Shown: positions 16,587 through 26,403 of the stretch, piece by piece
Layout of the letters: every line of letters begins with the position of its first letter
Numbering within the stretch: the first letter of the stretch is position 1
Assembly: GCF_030733385.1 (NCBI RefSeq)
Contig: NZ_JASHJC010000016.1
Coordinates: forward strand, 1-64,000
Direction of reading: 5' to 3'
DNA from: Roseovarius sp. MMSF_3359
GTDB taxonomy: Bacteria; Pseudomonadota; Alphaproteobacteria; Rhodobacterales; Rhodobacteraceae
DNA: 64,000 nucleotides
The notes under the pieces: generated by a model
Database searches by the model: none
What the model saw: only the letters and a program-made list of their open reading frames with translations
Told to the model about the DNA's origin: nothing
Translations under genes and position numbers: made by a program

Positions 16587-18578
16587 ATGAAGTACCGTCC
16601 AGAGATTGATGGGTTACGTTCAGTCGCGGTCTTGCCGGTCATTCTGTTTCACGCGGGCTTTTCGCTGTTCAGCGGCGGCTATGTGGGCGTTGACGTCTTT
16701 TTCGTCATCTCCGGCTACCTCATCACCACCATCCTGATCTCCGAGCGCGAAAACGGCACCTATTCGCTGCTGGGGTTTTACGAGCGGCGCGCGCGGCGCA
16801 TCCTGCCGGCACTCTTTTTCATGCTGGTTTGCACGATCCCCTTTGCGTGGCGGTGGATCCCCCCGGACCCGTTCGAGGATTACGCCCGCAGCCTCAGCTA
16901 TGCGGCGATGTTCATCTCGAACATCCACTTCCTCGAAAAATCCTCGTATTTCGATGTCGGAGCGGAGTTCCGGCCGCTTCTGCATACCTGGAGCCTTGCG
17001 GTAGAAGAGCAGTATTACCTGCTGTTTCCGCTGGTCCTGTGGGCGTTGGGCCAATTCGTCCGCACCAAGTTTATTCTTGTCTTCCTGATCCTGTCGGCCC
17101 TGTCGCTTGCTCTCGCGGAATGGGGGTGGCGCAATTACCCGACCGAGAATTTCTTTTTCTCGCCATCGCGGCTCTGGGAACTCCTGGCCGGGTCGATCTG
17201 CGCGGCACTGCTCTTCAACCGCGCCCAGATGCGCAACGAACTGGGCGCCATCGCAGGCCTTGCGTTGATCCTCTACAGCATCGTGTTCTTCGACGGCAGC
17301 CTGCCGTTCCCCTCGGTCTACACGGTGGTGCCCGTTCTTGGGACGGTGCTCATCATCCTCTTTGCCGCACCGGGGACGATCGTGGCCCGGCTTTTGTCCG
17401 TCAAACCGATGGTCGCGATCGGCCTCATCAGCTACAGCGCCTATCTGTGGCACCAGCCGCTCTTTGTTTTTGCCCGGATCCGCAGCGTGTCGGAGCCATC
17501 GCTTCTCCTGATGAGCGGGCTGGCCCTTGCGTCGCTGGCGCTCGCCTGGCTGACCTGGCGCTATGTCGAGACACCGTTCCGCCGCCGCACCTGGTTGCCG
17601 GAGCGCCGACGGCTCTTGCAGGCGAGTGCCCTTGGCATCGCGATTTTTGCAGGCTTTGGCACCTGGGGCGATCTTTCAAAGGGGTTTCCGTTCCGCGTCG
17701 AAGAGACCACGCCGGGGCTCATGACCGAATGGCGCAAGCAGCTTTATGAAATTCGCCGCGAGGATATCTGTCAGGATCAGGAGGCGATGGAAGAGGGCAG
17801 GTTGTGCACGATCTACCGCCCCGACGCGCCAGTGGGAGCCGTGGCTTTGCTGGGCGACAGCCACGCGCAGTCCATCTTGCCAGCTTTTGAGCGTGTTTCG
17901 CAGGATCATGATGTCACCGTGATGCGCGGTGTCCGGGCGGCCTGTCCGCCATTGCTTGGCGTCTACCTGGCAAGTGGCGGGGCCGAGGCGCTGATCTGCG
18001 CCAATATTGTCCAGCACCTGGCCAATCAGGCGGTCGTGGCCCAGGTGGATACGGTCTTTATCGCCTCCCGCTGGAGCCTTTACGCCACCGGGGATTACGG
18101 CGGCGACGAGAGTAGCTTTGCGCTGACCCAAACCGCCGGTGGCCGGGTCAAGAGCGACGAGGAGCGCCGGGCCGGTTTCGAAGCCGGGATTGAGAACACC
18201 GTCAATTTTTTCCGTCAGGCGGGGATCCGTGTTGTCCTGATCGAACAGGTGCCACAGCAATGGGTGCTGCCGGAAAACGTGTTGCTGCAAGCGATGTTAC
18301 AAGGTGTGTCGCCCGAGCAGGCAAGAGAGAAATTCGCGGCGAGTTTCGTCAAGCGCGCGCGTCATGACGCATTGATGAGCTATGCCGATTCTGTCCTGGC
18401 CGGGGTCGCGCAACAGGATGAGGTCGAGGTCTTGTCCCTTACGGATTTCTTTGCCGAGGGCGAGCGGTATGCGTGGTTCCTTGATGACACCGTGCTCTAT
18501 CGCGATAGCGACCACCTCTCCACGCGGGGCGCGGTCAGCGTTGGCCCCTTGATTTCTGCCCATTACGGCGCGCGCTAG
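16587..18578 (+). CDS. membrane O-acyltransferase with C-terminal SGNH domain (OafA/YrhL type)
   Basis: A 663-residue protein. The N-terminal acyltransferase-3 domain (about 1-345) begins YRPEIDGLRSVAVLPVILFHA, with the catalytic-type His of this family, and has about ten transmembrane helices. A periplasmic SGNH domain follows, with GDSHAQS near residue 423 and a C-terminal D-x-x-H as DSDHLS near 640. Such fusions O-acetylate surface polysaccharide or peptidoglycan. The start MKYRPEIDG is the family start; a TTG 12 nt upstream is less likely. It stands alone after the rpsI terminator. Confidence 0.92.
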   Translation: MKYRPEIDGLRSVAVLPVILFHAGFSLFSGGYVGVDVFFVISGYLITTILISERENGTYSLLGFYERRARRILPALFFMLVCTIPFAWRWIPPDPFEDYARSLSYAAMFISNIHFLEKSSYFDVGAEFRPLLHTWSLAVEEQYYLLFPLVLWALGQFVRTKFILVFLILSALSLALAEWGWRNYPTENFFFSPSRLWELLAGSICAALLFNRAQMRNELGAIAGLALILYSIVFFDGSLPFPSVYTVVPVLGTVLIILFAAPGTIVARLLSVKPMVAIGLISYSAYLWHQPLFVFARIRSVSEPSLLLMSGLALASLALAWLTWRYVETPFRRRTWLPERRRLLQASALGIAIFAGFGTWGDLSKGFPFRVEETTPGLMTEWRKQLYEIRREDICQDQEAMEEGRLCTIYRPDAPVGAVALLGDSHAQSILPAFERVSQDHDVTVMRGVRAACPPLLGVYLASGGAEALICANIVQHLANQAVVAQVDTVFIASRWSLYATGDYGGDESSFALTQTAGGRVKSDEERRAGFEAGIENTVNFFRQAGIRVVLIEQVPQQWVLPENVLLQAMLQGVSPEQAREKFAASFVKRARHDALMSYADSVLAGVAQQDEVEVLSLTDFFAEGERYAWFLDDTVLYRDSDHLSTRGAVSVGPLISAHYGAR

Positions 18579-18581
18579 GCC

Positions 18582-19199
18582 CTACTCGTCCGGCGGGATC
18601 AGCCCCAATCCACGGAGATAGACGCCGATCCCGGTTTCCAGCAGATCCTCGGGCGGGAAGGGGCTTTGGGTGCCCGGTGAATTCCGGGCGAAAAGTTCGA
18701 CAACACCGTGGCTGAGCGCCCAGACATGGGCCGAAAACATCGCCGGGGGCGGGCGTTTTTCCGGGGGGATATGTTCGCTCAACTCCTCGGCGGCGCGCTC
18801 GAGCACCTTGCGCGCCCGACCGGAAATCGCGGCCAGTTCAGGCGTGCGATTGACCGATATCCCGCTTTCGAACATCGCGATGTAATGGCCGGGATAGCGG
18901 CGCGCGAAGGCGAGATAAGCGCGCCCCGTCGCCTCGAAACTCGCCAGGGCCGAAGGTTGCCCCTTGTCATAGGCGTGCTGCATCAGGTCGGCAAAAACCT
19001 CGTAGCCCTGACGCGCGGCCTCCGCAATCAGGTCCTCGCGGCCCTCGAAATGACGATAGACTGCCGCCGGGGTCACGCCCGCCTGTTTCGCCGCCTCCGA
19101 GAGGGTGAAGCCGGTCGGTCCCTTGGCCTCGATCAACTGCAGGGCTGCTTCGACCAGCGCCTGGCGCAGATTGCCGTGATGATAGCCGCGTTTAGGCAT
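18582..19199 (-). CDS. TetR family transcriptional regulator
   Basis: A 205-residue repressor-type regulator. The N-terminal helix-turn-helix is within [17 protein letters not shown]...[27 protein letters not shown] (about 7-55), and a C-terminal TetR ligand domain follows. The ATG at 19199 overlaps the end of ppk2 by 8 nt on the same strand, so it is probably translationally coupled to ppk2, an uncommon pairing. The longer frame from 19325 would run through ppk2 and is rejected. It lies convergent to the acyltransferase gene. The ligand is unknown. Confidence 0.9.
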   Translation of the reverse strand: MPKRGYHHGNLRQALVEAALQLIEAKGPTGFTLSEAAKQAGVTPAAVYRHFEGREDLIAEAARQGYEVFADLMQHAYDKGQPSALASFEATGRAYLAFARRYPGHYIAMFESGISVNRTPELAAISGRARKVLERAAEELSEHIPPEKRPPPAMFSAHVWALSHGVVELFARNSPGTQSPFPPEDLLETGIGVYLRGLGLIPPDE

Positions 19200-20061
19200 C
19201 CCAGATCTCGGGGCCGCCGCAGACGCTTGCATCAATGCTGCCGATGGCCGCGGCGTCCTTATGGGCGTAATCGACCGATTGCAGCAGGTGCCGGATGGCG
19301 GCCAGCCGCGCGCGGCGCTTGTCATCGGATCGGATCACCGTCCAGGGCGCGACATCCGTATGGGTCCGATCCAGCGTTTCGCGAATGGCTGTGGAATAGT
19401 CATCCCATTTCTTCAAGCCCTCAACATCGATCCAGCTTAACTTCCACTGCTTCAGAGGATCGTTTTCGCGTTTGAGGAACCGCCGCAACTGCTCCGCCCG
19501 ACCCACGTTCAGCCAGAATTTGACGAGGGTAATGCCTTCATCAACAAGCATTTTCTCGAAATCCGGGGCCTGCGTGAAGAAATGCGCGCGCTGTTCGTCA
19601 GTGCAAAATCCGAACACCTTCTCGACCACGCCACGATTGTACCAGCTTCGGTCGTAAAACACGATTTCCCCGCCCGAGGGCAGGTGGTCGATATAGCGTT
19701 GGAAATACCATTGCGTGGCCTCGGCCTCGGTCGGTTTCGACAGCGCCACCACCCTGGCACCACGTGGGTTGAGGTTTTCGCGGAACCGTTTGATCGTGCC
19801 GCCCTTGCCCGCGGCATCGCGGCCTTCGAAGACCATGGCGATACGCGCGCCGCTCTCCTTGGCCCAGGCCTGCATCTTGACCAGCTCGATCTGGAGCTTC
19901 GCGATGTCCTGCTCATAGGCCTTGCGTGGCATGCGTTCGGAATGCGGGTAGGAGGCGTCGATGATGTCGCCTTTTTCCGCCCGGCGAATGGCATTGCGGA
20001 CCGTTTCGGGTGCATCGTTCTCGAAATAGGCGCTGATGGCACCGTCAAAGGGCAACTGCAT
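19192..20061 (-). CDS. ppk2: polyphosphate kinase 2
   Basis: A 289-residue PPK2, which transfers phosphate between polyphosphate and nucleoside di- or monophosphates. Walker A reads [16 protein letters not shown] (about 78-93), and the lid/Walker B region reads [35 protein letters not shown] is also typical. The size fits single-domain PPK2. The start is the ATG at 20061 with AGGAGAGG upstream; the frame stays open further upstream without homology. It overlaps the tetR-type gene downstream. Confidence 0.94.
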   Translation of the reverse strand: MQLPFDGAISAYFENDAPETVRNAIRRAEKGDIIDASYPHSERMPRKAYEQDIAKLQIELVKMQAWAKESGARIAMVFEGRDAAGKGGTIKRFRENLNPRGARVVALSKPTEAEATQWYFQRYIDHLPSGGEIVFYDRSWYNRGVVEKVFGFCTDEQRAHFFTQAPDFEKMLVDEGITLVKFWLNVGRAEQLRRFLKRENDPLKQWKLSWIDVEGLKKWDDYSTAIRETLDRTHTDVAPWTVIRSDDKRRARLAAIRHLLQSVDYAHKDAAAIGSIDASVCGGPEIWDA

Positions 20062-20119
20062 GGGCCTCTCCTGTTTTTCCCGTACTATGGCCGCTCTGAG
20101 CGGCGGGTGCAATCTGAGG

Positions 20120-21091
20120 CTAGAGGCCCGCGCGGGCAGCGGCGCGGTCGATTGCCGCGAGGGTTTCGGCACGGGCGGCATGGTGCGGCATGTGACCGAT
20201 CCCCGGAAGCCGCGTCAGGTTGGCACGCGGGGCCTGGGTCACGATCTTCTCCGCATGGACGTCGATCGGGACGGTTTCGTCAGCGGTCCCATGAACGATT
20301 TCAAGCGGCATGGTCAGGACGGTCGCATATTGCCGCTCCATCTCGACGATATGAGGCCGCAGGCTTTTGACCTGCTGACCGTTCGCGCGCAGGGCTTCGC
20401 GGCGCAGGGTCAGTTCGGCACCGATATAGTCGATATAGCCCTCCGGCGGGTCCTGCGGATCGAAAATGGAGGCAATGGCGGTGTCGATGCGTTTTTCCGG
20501 CGCAAGGGCGGTGATGAGCGGCACAACCGTCGCGCCGCCGACCGCGGAGCCGGTGACCTTGTAGAGCCGGTCAAGCTCACCGGGCCAGGGATTGGAGACA
20601 CCGCCGAGGGTGACCAGGGCAGCGGTGTCCTCCGGCTGGCTCAGGCCCCAGGCCAGCGCCACCGCGCCGCCATAGGAATGGCCCACCACGATTGGCCGCT
20701 CAACACCCAGTTTCGCGGCGGCCTTTTGCAGAAGGGCGGCCTGTTCCATCGGGCTTTCGCCTTTGGTGCTGCCCAGCCCGCCGTAGCCCGGCAGCCGGTC
20801 GGTCCAGCCATGGCCGGGCCGGTCAAACGCGATCACGCGGTAGCGGTCGGTCAACTGCCCGGCGAGATCGAAGGTGAATTCCCGCAGGTTGCCCCCGGCA
20901 CCGTGGATCAGGACCAGGTCAGGCCCCGAGCCGGAGACCCAGGCATGGACGCGGGTCCCGTCGACGTCGAGGACCTGGCCCAGAGGCGGATAGGCCTCGC
21001 GCGCCGTGCTCTCGCGTTTTTCCGCCAGCACGGAGCAGCCCGCGACGAGCGCAACGAGCAGAAGCAGAGAGGCTTTGATCGCGAAGCTCAT
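20120..21091 (-). CDS. alpha/beta hydrolase, probable lipoprotein
   Basis: A 323-residue alpha/beta hydrolase. The N terminus has a hydrophobic stretch ending in the lipobox LVAGC (Cys19), so the protein is probably a membrane-anchored lipoprotein. The oxyanion strand reads [10 protein letters not shown], the nucleophile elbow GHSYGG (Ser139), the acid loop HGTADETVP, and the His lies in GIGHMPHH. The substrate cannot be named. It starts 3 nt after the metA stop and is probably co-transcribed with it. Confidence 0.88.
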   Translation of the reverse strand: MSFAIKASLLLLVALVAGCSVLAEKRESTAREAYPPLGQVLDVDGTRVHAWVSGSGPDLVLIHGAGGNLREFTFDLAGQLTDRYRVIAFDRPGHGWTDRLPGYGGLGSTKGESPMEQAALLQKAAAKLGVERPIVVGHSYGGAVALAWGLSQPEDTAALVTLGGVSNPWPGELDRLYKVTGSAVGGATVVPLITALAPEKRIDTAIASIFDPQDPPEGYIDYIGAELTLRREALRANGQQVKSLRPHIVEMERQYATVLTMPLEIVHGTADETVPIDVHAEKIVTQAPRANLTRLPGIGHMPHHAARAETLAAIDRAAARAGL

Positions 21092-21094
21092 GGA

Positions 21095-22039
21095 TCAGGC
21101 CCGCAGGTCGGTGCTCTCAAGACCGATCTTGGAGATATCGAACGGCGTGGTTTCGTAGATCTCGGAGATCCAGTTGCCATAGAGCAGATGCGCGTGGCTG
21201 CGCCAGCGGTTCTGTGGCGGTTGGCTAGGGTCGTCCCCGGGGTAATAGTTACACGGCACGTTGATCGGCGCACCGGCGGATACATCACGGTCATACTCTT
21301 GTTTTAGGGTGTCGCTGTCATATTCCAAGTGGTTGAAGATATAGAGCGCGCGATGCGCGGGATCTTCGACCAGGCAGGGGCCGACCTCGTCACTGTGCAA
21401 AAGCGTGTTGAGGCCGGTGGCCGCGTCGATCTCGGATTGCAGCATCTCGGTCCAACGGCTGACCGGGATCACGCAATCATCGGAAAACCCGCGCAAATAG
21501 GGCGAGGCGGGCGCCATGTTGCGGTGCCGGAAACACCCAAAAGCCTTGGCCGGCAGGATGTGTTTCTTGACCCCGTGGAAATGGTTGATCATCCCCATCC
21601 CGCCCCAGCAGACGCCGAAGGTGGAATGCACGTTGGTCTGGGTCCAATCGAAAACCTGGCGCAATTCCTGCCAATAGGTCACCTTGTCGAACTCAAGATG
21701 CTCAATGGGCGCGCCGGTGATGAGCAGGCCGTCGAACTTCTCGCCGCTTTCGAACACCTCGGAAAACGGGCGATAGAAACTCGCCATATGTTCCGCCGCC
21801 GTGTTGCGGGTGCGGTGTTCGCTCATCCGGATGAGGCTCAGTTCGATCTGCAAAGGCGTGGCACCAATGAGGCGGGCGAACTGGTTCTCGGTCTGGATCT
21901 TCTTGGGCATCAGGTTCAGAAGCCCGATGCGCAGGGGGCGGATATCCTGCCGTGCGGCCTGATCCTCGTCCATGACCATCACGCCTTCGCGCGTCAGCAC
22001 GTCATAGGCGGGAAGGTTGGCGGGGATCTTGATGGGCAT
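21095..22039 (-). CDS. metAA: homoserine O-acetyltransferase (MetA fold)
   Basis: A 314-residue MetA-family acyltransferase for the first committed step of methionine synthesis. The nucleophile Cys144 is in FGVCWGG, and the His/Glu partners lie in HSDEVGP and YIFNHLEYD. The donor-selectivity position reads [10 protein letters not shown]: a Glu (residue 113, equivalent to position 111 in characterised enzymes) where E. coli has Gly. This predicts acetyl-CoA rather than succinyl-CoA as donor. The start has AGGACAGAACC upstream. I see no SAM-II riboswitch in the 75-nt leader. Confidence 0.93.
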   Translation of the reverse strand: MPIKIPANLPAYDVLTREGVMVMDEDQAARQDIRPLRIGLLNLMPKKIQTENQFARLIGATPLQIELSLIRMSEHRTRNTAAEHMASFYRPFSEVFESGEKFDGLLITGAPIEHLEFDKVTYWQELRQVFDWTQTNVHSTFGVCWGGMGMINHFHGVKKHILPAKAFGCFRHRNMAPASPYLRGFSDDCVIPVSRWTEMLQSEIDAATGLNTLLHSDEVGPCLVEDPAHRALYIFNHLEYDSDTLKQEYDRDVSAGAPINVPCNYYPGDDPSQPPQNRWRSHAHLLYGNWISEIYETTPFDISKIGLESTDLRA

Positions 22040-22114
22040 TGGTTCTGTCCTTAGGTGAATGAGCCGAAGAGATAGGGAGTTTTTGCCGCGATTGCCAGCC
22101 GTGGCGTCGAGGCG

Positions 22115-22972
22115 TCAGGCCGCGTCGAGCGCGGCCGCGATCATCGCGTCGAAATCCTCGGACGAGGTCACCGCGGCGACCTGGTCGGCGGAAACGGTGA
22201 TGCCCCAGGGGGCCATCGCCTCATAGCGCGGCTTGCGGTGCGCCAGGGCGCGGGCATAGGTCCAGCGGATGAAGGCGTTAGGATCAATATCATCCGGTGA
22301 AATATTGTTTTCGCTCAGATATTCGCCCCAGGCGGCATCCAGAAACTGCGACTGATAGGCCATCGGTTTCGGGGCGCGATCAAAACGGCGGATCAGCTCC
22401 TGCGTATGGGTTTCGCTGCCTTCGATCCGCACTAGAAGGCATTGTGACGCCAATTCGCGTAGCAACGGATCGTCGGGATCATTGCCATCGACCCATTCGC
22501 AGATCGACCCGCCGGTGTCACAGATAAAGTTCGGGTAACCATAAAGTGTTTGCGCGCGCTCTATGAAATAGCCGGTGTCATTGAGCGCGGCGATTTCGGC
22601 CCGGCGGAACTGTTCCTGCCGGCGGCGGTATTCGTCAATCGGCATGCCGCCCTTGGCCGGGTCGCCCGGTTTGCCCAGGTAGGTCGAAACGGGGGCCAGG
22701 TTGTTGAAGGTGATGTTGGAGCCGATATAGATCGAATCCGTCAGGAACAGTTCGCGCAGGAACGGCACCTTCATCGCATGTGCCTTGGCGTTGTCGGCGA
22801 TGAGTTCGCCCATGTACCTGGTGCCGATGCGGTAGTCGATGGAGTAGTGGAACCAATCGCCGTGATCCCGCAGCATGTTGGACAAGTGGGTCTTGCCCAG
22901 GCCGGACATGCCGTAGAACAGCACGCGCTTATGGGAGGCCCCAAGCCAGTCTTTTGCGGAAGTATAGATCAT
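22115..22972 (-). CDS. P-loop ATPase of unknown function
   Basis: A 285-residue protein with an N-terminal Walker A motif, VLFYGMSGLGKTHLSNML (about 16-33). The segment after it, WFHYSIDYRIGTRYMGELIADN, looks like the nucleotide-kinase style core, and FICDTGGSICEWVD may be the Walker B region. It has no transmembrane segments. The ATG at 22972 gives the motif its usual distance from the N terminus; an earlier frame start at 23020 adds a proline-rich tail. It lies upstream of metA on the same strand. I do not recognise a named family. Confidence 0.75.
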   Translation of the reverse strand: MIYTSAKDWLGASHKRVLFYGMSGLGKTHLSNMLRDHGDWFHYSIDYRIGTRYMGELIADNAKAHAMKVPFLRELFLTDSIYIGSNITFNNLAPVSTYLGKPGDPAKGGMPIDEYRRRQEQFRRAEIAALNDTGYFIERAQTLYGYPNFICDTGGSICEWVDGNDPDDPLLRELASQCLLVRIEGSETHTQELIRRFDRAPKPMAYQSQFLDAAWGEYLSENNISPDDIDPNAFIRWTYARALAHRKPRYEAMAPWGITVSADQVAAVTSSEDFDAMIAAALDAA

Positions 22973-23044
22973 CGCCTGTCCCTTTTGCGCTTTGGTACAA
23001 AGCGGGGCGGGGCGGGTCAAACCCTAACGATACCGGCCACGAAA

Positions 23045-23072
23045 AAACCCGCCCGGGCGAACGGGCGGGTTT
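23045..23072 (-). terminator. intrinsic terminator after the FadL-type gene
   Basis: A perfect 11-bp stem (23045-23055 with 23062-23072) with a 6-nt loop; read on the minus strand it ends in TTTTTT. It is 20 nt past the stop codon of the outer-membrane protein gene. Confidence 0.9.
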
Positions 23073-23092
23073 AGATGTCGCATGGCAGGCGA

Positions 23093-24163
23093 TCAGAAGC
23101 GGAAGCCGACCTTGACGCCCGCGGCAACCGCGTCGTTGCCCGAGAAGTTGGCGCCAATGCTGGTGCGTGTGCTGCCGATGTCGAAATACTTGATGCCGGT
23201 GGTCACTTCCCAGCCTTCTTTCTTGTATTTCATGGCCACGCCGAAGCTGGTGAAGCCGTCTTTACCCGACAGGTTGCCGACGATGTCGCCCTGGTCTTCT
23301 TCGTAGCCCACGGTAAGGGCGCCCGACCAGTTCTCGTTGAACCGCTGACCAACACCCAGCTCATAGGTCCAGATGTCCGACGGCTCGCTGGCGATGGCGA
23401 CCGCGCCACCCAGGAAGTCGAGCGGGCGGATCTGGAACTCGGTCCACTCCTGCCAACGGATCGACCCGAAGAGAAGCGTGTTCTGCGAGATGCCGCTTTG
23501 GGCGTGCAGGGTCACGGCCTGCGGGATGGTCACGTCGAAATTGGTGCCGGTGTTGTCGATGAAGCTGTGCTCGATCTCGGATTCGTAGGTCAGCGCGACC
23601 TTCATCGCGATATCCGGGATCTGGTAGGCGGCACCGACGACATAACCGAAGCGGAAATCCTGATCGACGTTCAGGTTGTAGACCGGCGGCAGCGGCAGGC
23701 CGGCGGTGCGGATCGCCAGGTCACCGGTGAGGCCCTGTACGCGCAGACCACCATAGGCGCTGACACGTTCGCTGAAGTTGTACTTCACATAGCCGGTCAC
23801 AGCGATCGATTCGACCGTGGCGCTAGAGCCGGAGAACGGGTAGGGGGTACCGGCGGTATACGCCACGTCGGCACCAACCGGTTCATTGGCAACGATGGCA
23901 AAGGCCCATTGATCGTTCGGCTGGAACTTGTAGGCCCCCGAGAAGCTCAGAAAGCTCTTCTGGATGTTGCCGGAGCCCAGTGCGCCGCCGAGCAGCGAGC
24001 CGCTGACATTCAGGTCGACCGCGGACGCCGTGAACTCGACATAGTTCCTGCCCTCTTCAAACAGAATCTGCGAACGGTCTCCGTCGCGTCCGATGCCACC
24101 GGCGTGGGCGACGCCTGTCGTGGCGATGGTCAGCGCGGTGGCTGCCAATGCATGTTTCCTCAT
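23093..24163 (-). CDS. OmpP1/FadL-family outer membrane transporter
   Basis: A 356-residue beta-barrel protein. The signal peptide ends at about residue 21 (GVAHA-GG). The rest is a pattern of alternating aromatic strands (for example FGYVVGAAYQIPD, LFGSIRWQEWTEF) ending in GVKVGFRF, the C-terminal Phe needed for barrel assembly. FadL proteins carry long-chain fatty acids or other hydrophobic compounds across the outer membrane. The ATG has GGAGAGGGAAC upstream. The gene is monocistronic with its own terminator and a palindrome-rich promoter region. Confidence 0.88.
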   Translation of the reverse strand: MRKHALAATALTIATTGVAHAGGIGRDGDRSQILFEEGRNYVEFTASAVDLNVSGSLLGGALGSGNIQKSFLSFSGAYKFQPNDQWAFAIVANEPVGADVAYTAGTPYPFSGSSATVESIAVTGYVKYNFSERVSAYGGLRVQGLTGDLAIRTAGLPLPPVYNLNVDQDFRFGYVVGAAYQIPDIAMKVALTYESEIEHSFIDNTGTNFDVTIPQAVTLHAQSGISQNTLLFGSIRWQEWTEFQIRPLDFLGGAVAIASEPSDIWTYELGVGQRFNENWSGALTVGYEEDQGDIVGNLSGKDGFTSFGVAMKYKKEGWEVTTGIKYFDIGSTRTSIGANFSGNDAVAAGVKVGFRF

Positions 24164-24208
24164 GTTCCCTCTCCTCCGAAAAACATTGGGGTCGATGCTT
24201 ATAGGCAG

Positions 24209-24274
24209 TTACGTGATCGTCAAATACTAACGCCGCGTCACATTGTGATCGAATGTGATAGGTGTTTTACGTGA
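24209..24274. promoter_or_regulatory. operator cluster upstream of the FadL-type gene
   Basis: A perfect inverted repeat TCACATT-N7-AATGTGA (24238-24258) is flanked by two direct copies of TTACGTGA (24209-24216 and 24267-24274). They lie 45-110 nt upstream of the start codon. This points to control by a dimeric regulator; half-sites TGTGA also fit a CRP-like protein. No regulator gene is adjacent. Confidence 0.5.
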
Positions 24275-24308
24275 CACACTTTATACGCGAAAATTTGTTG
24301 ATGCCGGG

Positions 24309-25190
24309 CTATTTTCGCGTTTCTGACCATATATTCAGGTAATTAGCCCCGAAGATGATCACGGCGCCCAGAATGACCAAAGCGTCGATCGGTTCGTTGT
24401 AGAAAAGCGCCCCGATGATGGCGATGACCGGCAGGCGGGTGAAATCCACCGGTGTCACAACCGTTGCCGGTGCGATCGACAGCGCGGTCGTCATGCAGAA
24501 ATGCGCCACCAGCCCGCCGATGCCAATCACGATGAGCCAGGGCAGCGCCGGGGCGGAGGGCAGGGCGATGTCGCCGTCGGCCCCGGCGAAGATGATGCCA
24601 AAGAGGCTCTGCGTCACGGTGAGGTAGAAAAGGATGCTGGCCAGTGTCGTCACACGGGTCAGTCTCTTGGTGAACATGATTGCCCCGGCGAAACCGATCG
24701 CCGCCGTTGCCGCCGCGATGGTGCCCGCGTTGATCGTCTCGGGGCTGGGCCGGGCGACGATCAGGATACCGATGAAGCCGACAATGGCCGAGATCGCCCG
24801 AATGCGCGTCAATCGCTCGCCCAGGATCAGCGGCGACAGGACCAGCACCCAAAGCGGCGAGGTAAACTCAAGCGCAAACACCTGCGCCAACGGGATCGCC
24901 GTCAGCGCGTAGAACCAGAGGTTCTGCCCCATGAAGTGAAACCCGTTGCGCACCAGGTGCAGCCGGGTGTGCGTAAACCGGACCCGATCCCAGGTGCCGG
25001 TCGCCGTGAGACAGGCGATGACGATGAGGGTGCCGACGAAACTGCGGTACATCATGATCTCGAACGTATCGAGTTCGAAACTGACCGCACGACCGGCCAC
25101 TGCCATCATCGTGAACGACACAATCGCGCCGATCATCCAAAGGGCGGCCCGCAGTGTTTGGCCGCTATCGCTTTGGGTGGTCAAAGTCAC
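24309..25190 (-). CDS. EamA/DMT superfamily transporter
   Basis: A 293-residue inner-membrane protein with about ten hydrophobic helices in two EamA repeats, the second starting around residue 150 (TIAAATAAIGFAGAIMFTKR). Conserved features include the first-repeat end PLWVLVLSPLILGERLTRIR and the second-repeat LPVIAIIGALFYNEPID with its acidic residue. Such proteins export metabolites, often amino acids; the substrate is unknown. The start is a GTG at 25190. It stands alone between two unrelated genes. Confidence 0.9.
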   Translation of the reverse strand: MTLTTQSDSGQTLRAALWMIGAIVSFTMMAVAGRAVSFELDTFEIMMYRSFVGTLIVIACLTATGTWDRVRFTHTRLHLVRNGFHFMGQNLWFYALTAIPLAQVFALEFTSPLWVLVLSPLILGERLTRIRAISAIVGFIGILIVARPSPETINAGTIAAATAAIGFAGAIMFTKRLTRVTTLASILFYLTVTQSLFGIIFAGADGDIALPSAPALPWLIVIGIGGLVAHFCMTTALSIAPATVVTPVDFTRLPVIAIIGALFYNEPIDALVILGAVIIFGANYLNIWSETRK

Positions 25191-25340
25191 GGGACCACAG
25201 CGCAGGTTTGTTCAAATCGGTTCACCCGCCAGTTCTCTGGATGATTTCGCTTAGGATGGGCCGAAGTCACGTCTGCTCCGCCCTGTTTCAAGATGTTTGT
25301 CTACTATTTCTGCGCCAAAGCCAATATAGTTCGCAGGGAT

Positions 25341-26156
25341 CTAGGCAGATTGCTTTGCGACCAGGGCCTCGAATGCCTTGTATATGTTGGCGGATGCATA
25401 CCAGTCATCGACCACCGAAATCTCTTCGGGGATTTGCATATGCTTGTAGCCGTTTTCCTCGAGCAATGACCGAATGGCTTGTCTTTTGGTCTCAACCCGA
25501 TTGTGCTCCACCAGGATCACTCCAAAGCTGGCCTGGCTGAAATCGAAAGCGTTCAGAATTTCAAACTCGCTCCCCTCGGTGTCTACCGACATGAAGTCGA
25601 TATACTTGGGGGCGTTGTGAGTTTTCAGCAGATCATTGAGCGAAATCGTATCCACGATATATCTGTCGCTTATTTCGCGATAAGCACCATCGTCATTCTT
25701 GTGCGCGCTCAGGGTGTTCCCGCCCATCCAGCTTCCGGTCTCGACAAATTCCAGCTGATCGCCCGTGTTCTTGTAGACGCATCGTGTTTCTATGGAGCAG
25801 CCCCGGTTCTTGCGCAGCGCTTCATGCCATTTCCGCGCCGGTTCACCGACGATACCCTTCCAGCCCAGGATCTTTTCCATGTAGTAGGTGTTGCTGTTCT
25901 GAATGCCGTTAACGGCGCCAAACTCAACGAAGTAGCCTTCATTCGGTTTCTGGCCGGTCAGTTTTTCCACAAGCCAGTCCTGACCATGTTGGCTTTTGCT
26001 GTGGGTCAGGAATTTCTGCATTTCGCTGTCCAGGCGCGCGTAGGACAAAGCTCTTCCCATAATGGTGTAGGAATTAACCCGGTCATTCTCTTCGACCGGC
26101 CGGAGACCAAATCGAGCGGGAAATTTCTTCAGCCGCTTGGCAATAAAATTCTTCAC
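25341..26156 (-). CDS. FkbM family methyltransferase, low-GC
   Basis: About 271 residues from a GTG at 26156 that has GGTGGGGTGGC upstream; an ATG at 26303 would add 49 residues of unusual composition. FkbM signatures are GYFVEFGAVNGIQNSNTYYMEK (SAM region), YIDFMSVDTEGSEFEILNAF and VEHNR. It probably methylates a sugar or glycan component. Base composition is lower in GC than neighbours and no related gene is adjacent, so it may have been acquired. The GTG start is my best guess rather than certain. Confidence 0.75.
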   Translation of the reverse strand: MKNFIAKRLKKFPARFGLRPVEENDRVNSYTIMGRALSYARLDSEMQKFLTHSKSQHGQDWLVEKLTGQKPNEGYFVEFGAVNGIQNSNTYYMEKILGWKGIVGEPARKWHEALRKNRGCSIETRCVYKNTGDQLEFVETGSWMGGNTLSAHKNDDGAYREISDRYIVDTISLNDLLKTHNAPKYIDFMSVDTEGSEFEILNAFDFSQASFGVILVEHNRVETKRQAIRSLLEENGYKHMQIPEEISVVDDWYASANIYKAFEALVAKQSA

Positions 26157-26403
26157 TACGCCACCCCACCTTTTACCAGAACGCAGACACCCCTCATTCT
26201 TCCATATCGTGGTAGAACAACTTTTTGTTATCTTTCTGACGGTGTGATTGGCTTTTGTCCAGTTTGATACCTGCGATCGACCGGATTGGGCAAGAAACGG
26301 CATAAGCTGGCCGGCGAGGAATTTCTTGAAATTACTGTTTAAACCTTGCCGGCACAGAATTCGTGCGACGAAGTACTGCTATCGATGGCCTGCAAGTTGA
26401 GCT

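Noticed and set aside
22040..22114. SAM-II or similar riboswitch ahead of metA
   Set aside because: The 75-nt leader lacks the GCUAAA-type end and the pseudoknot pattern expected for SAM-II.
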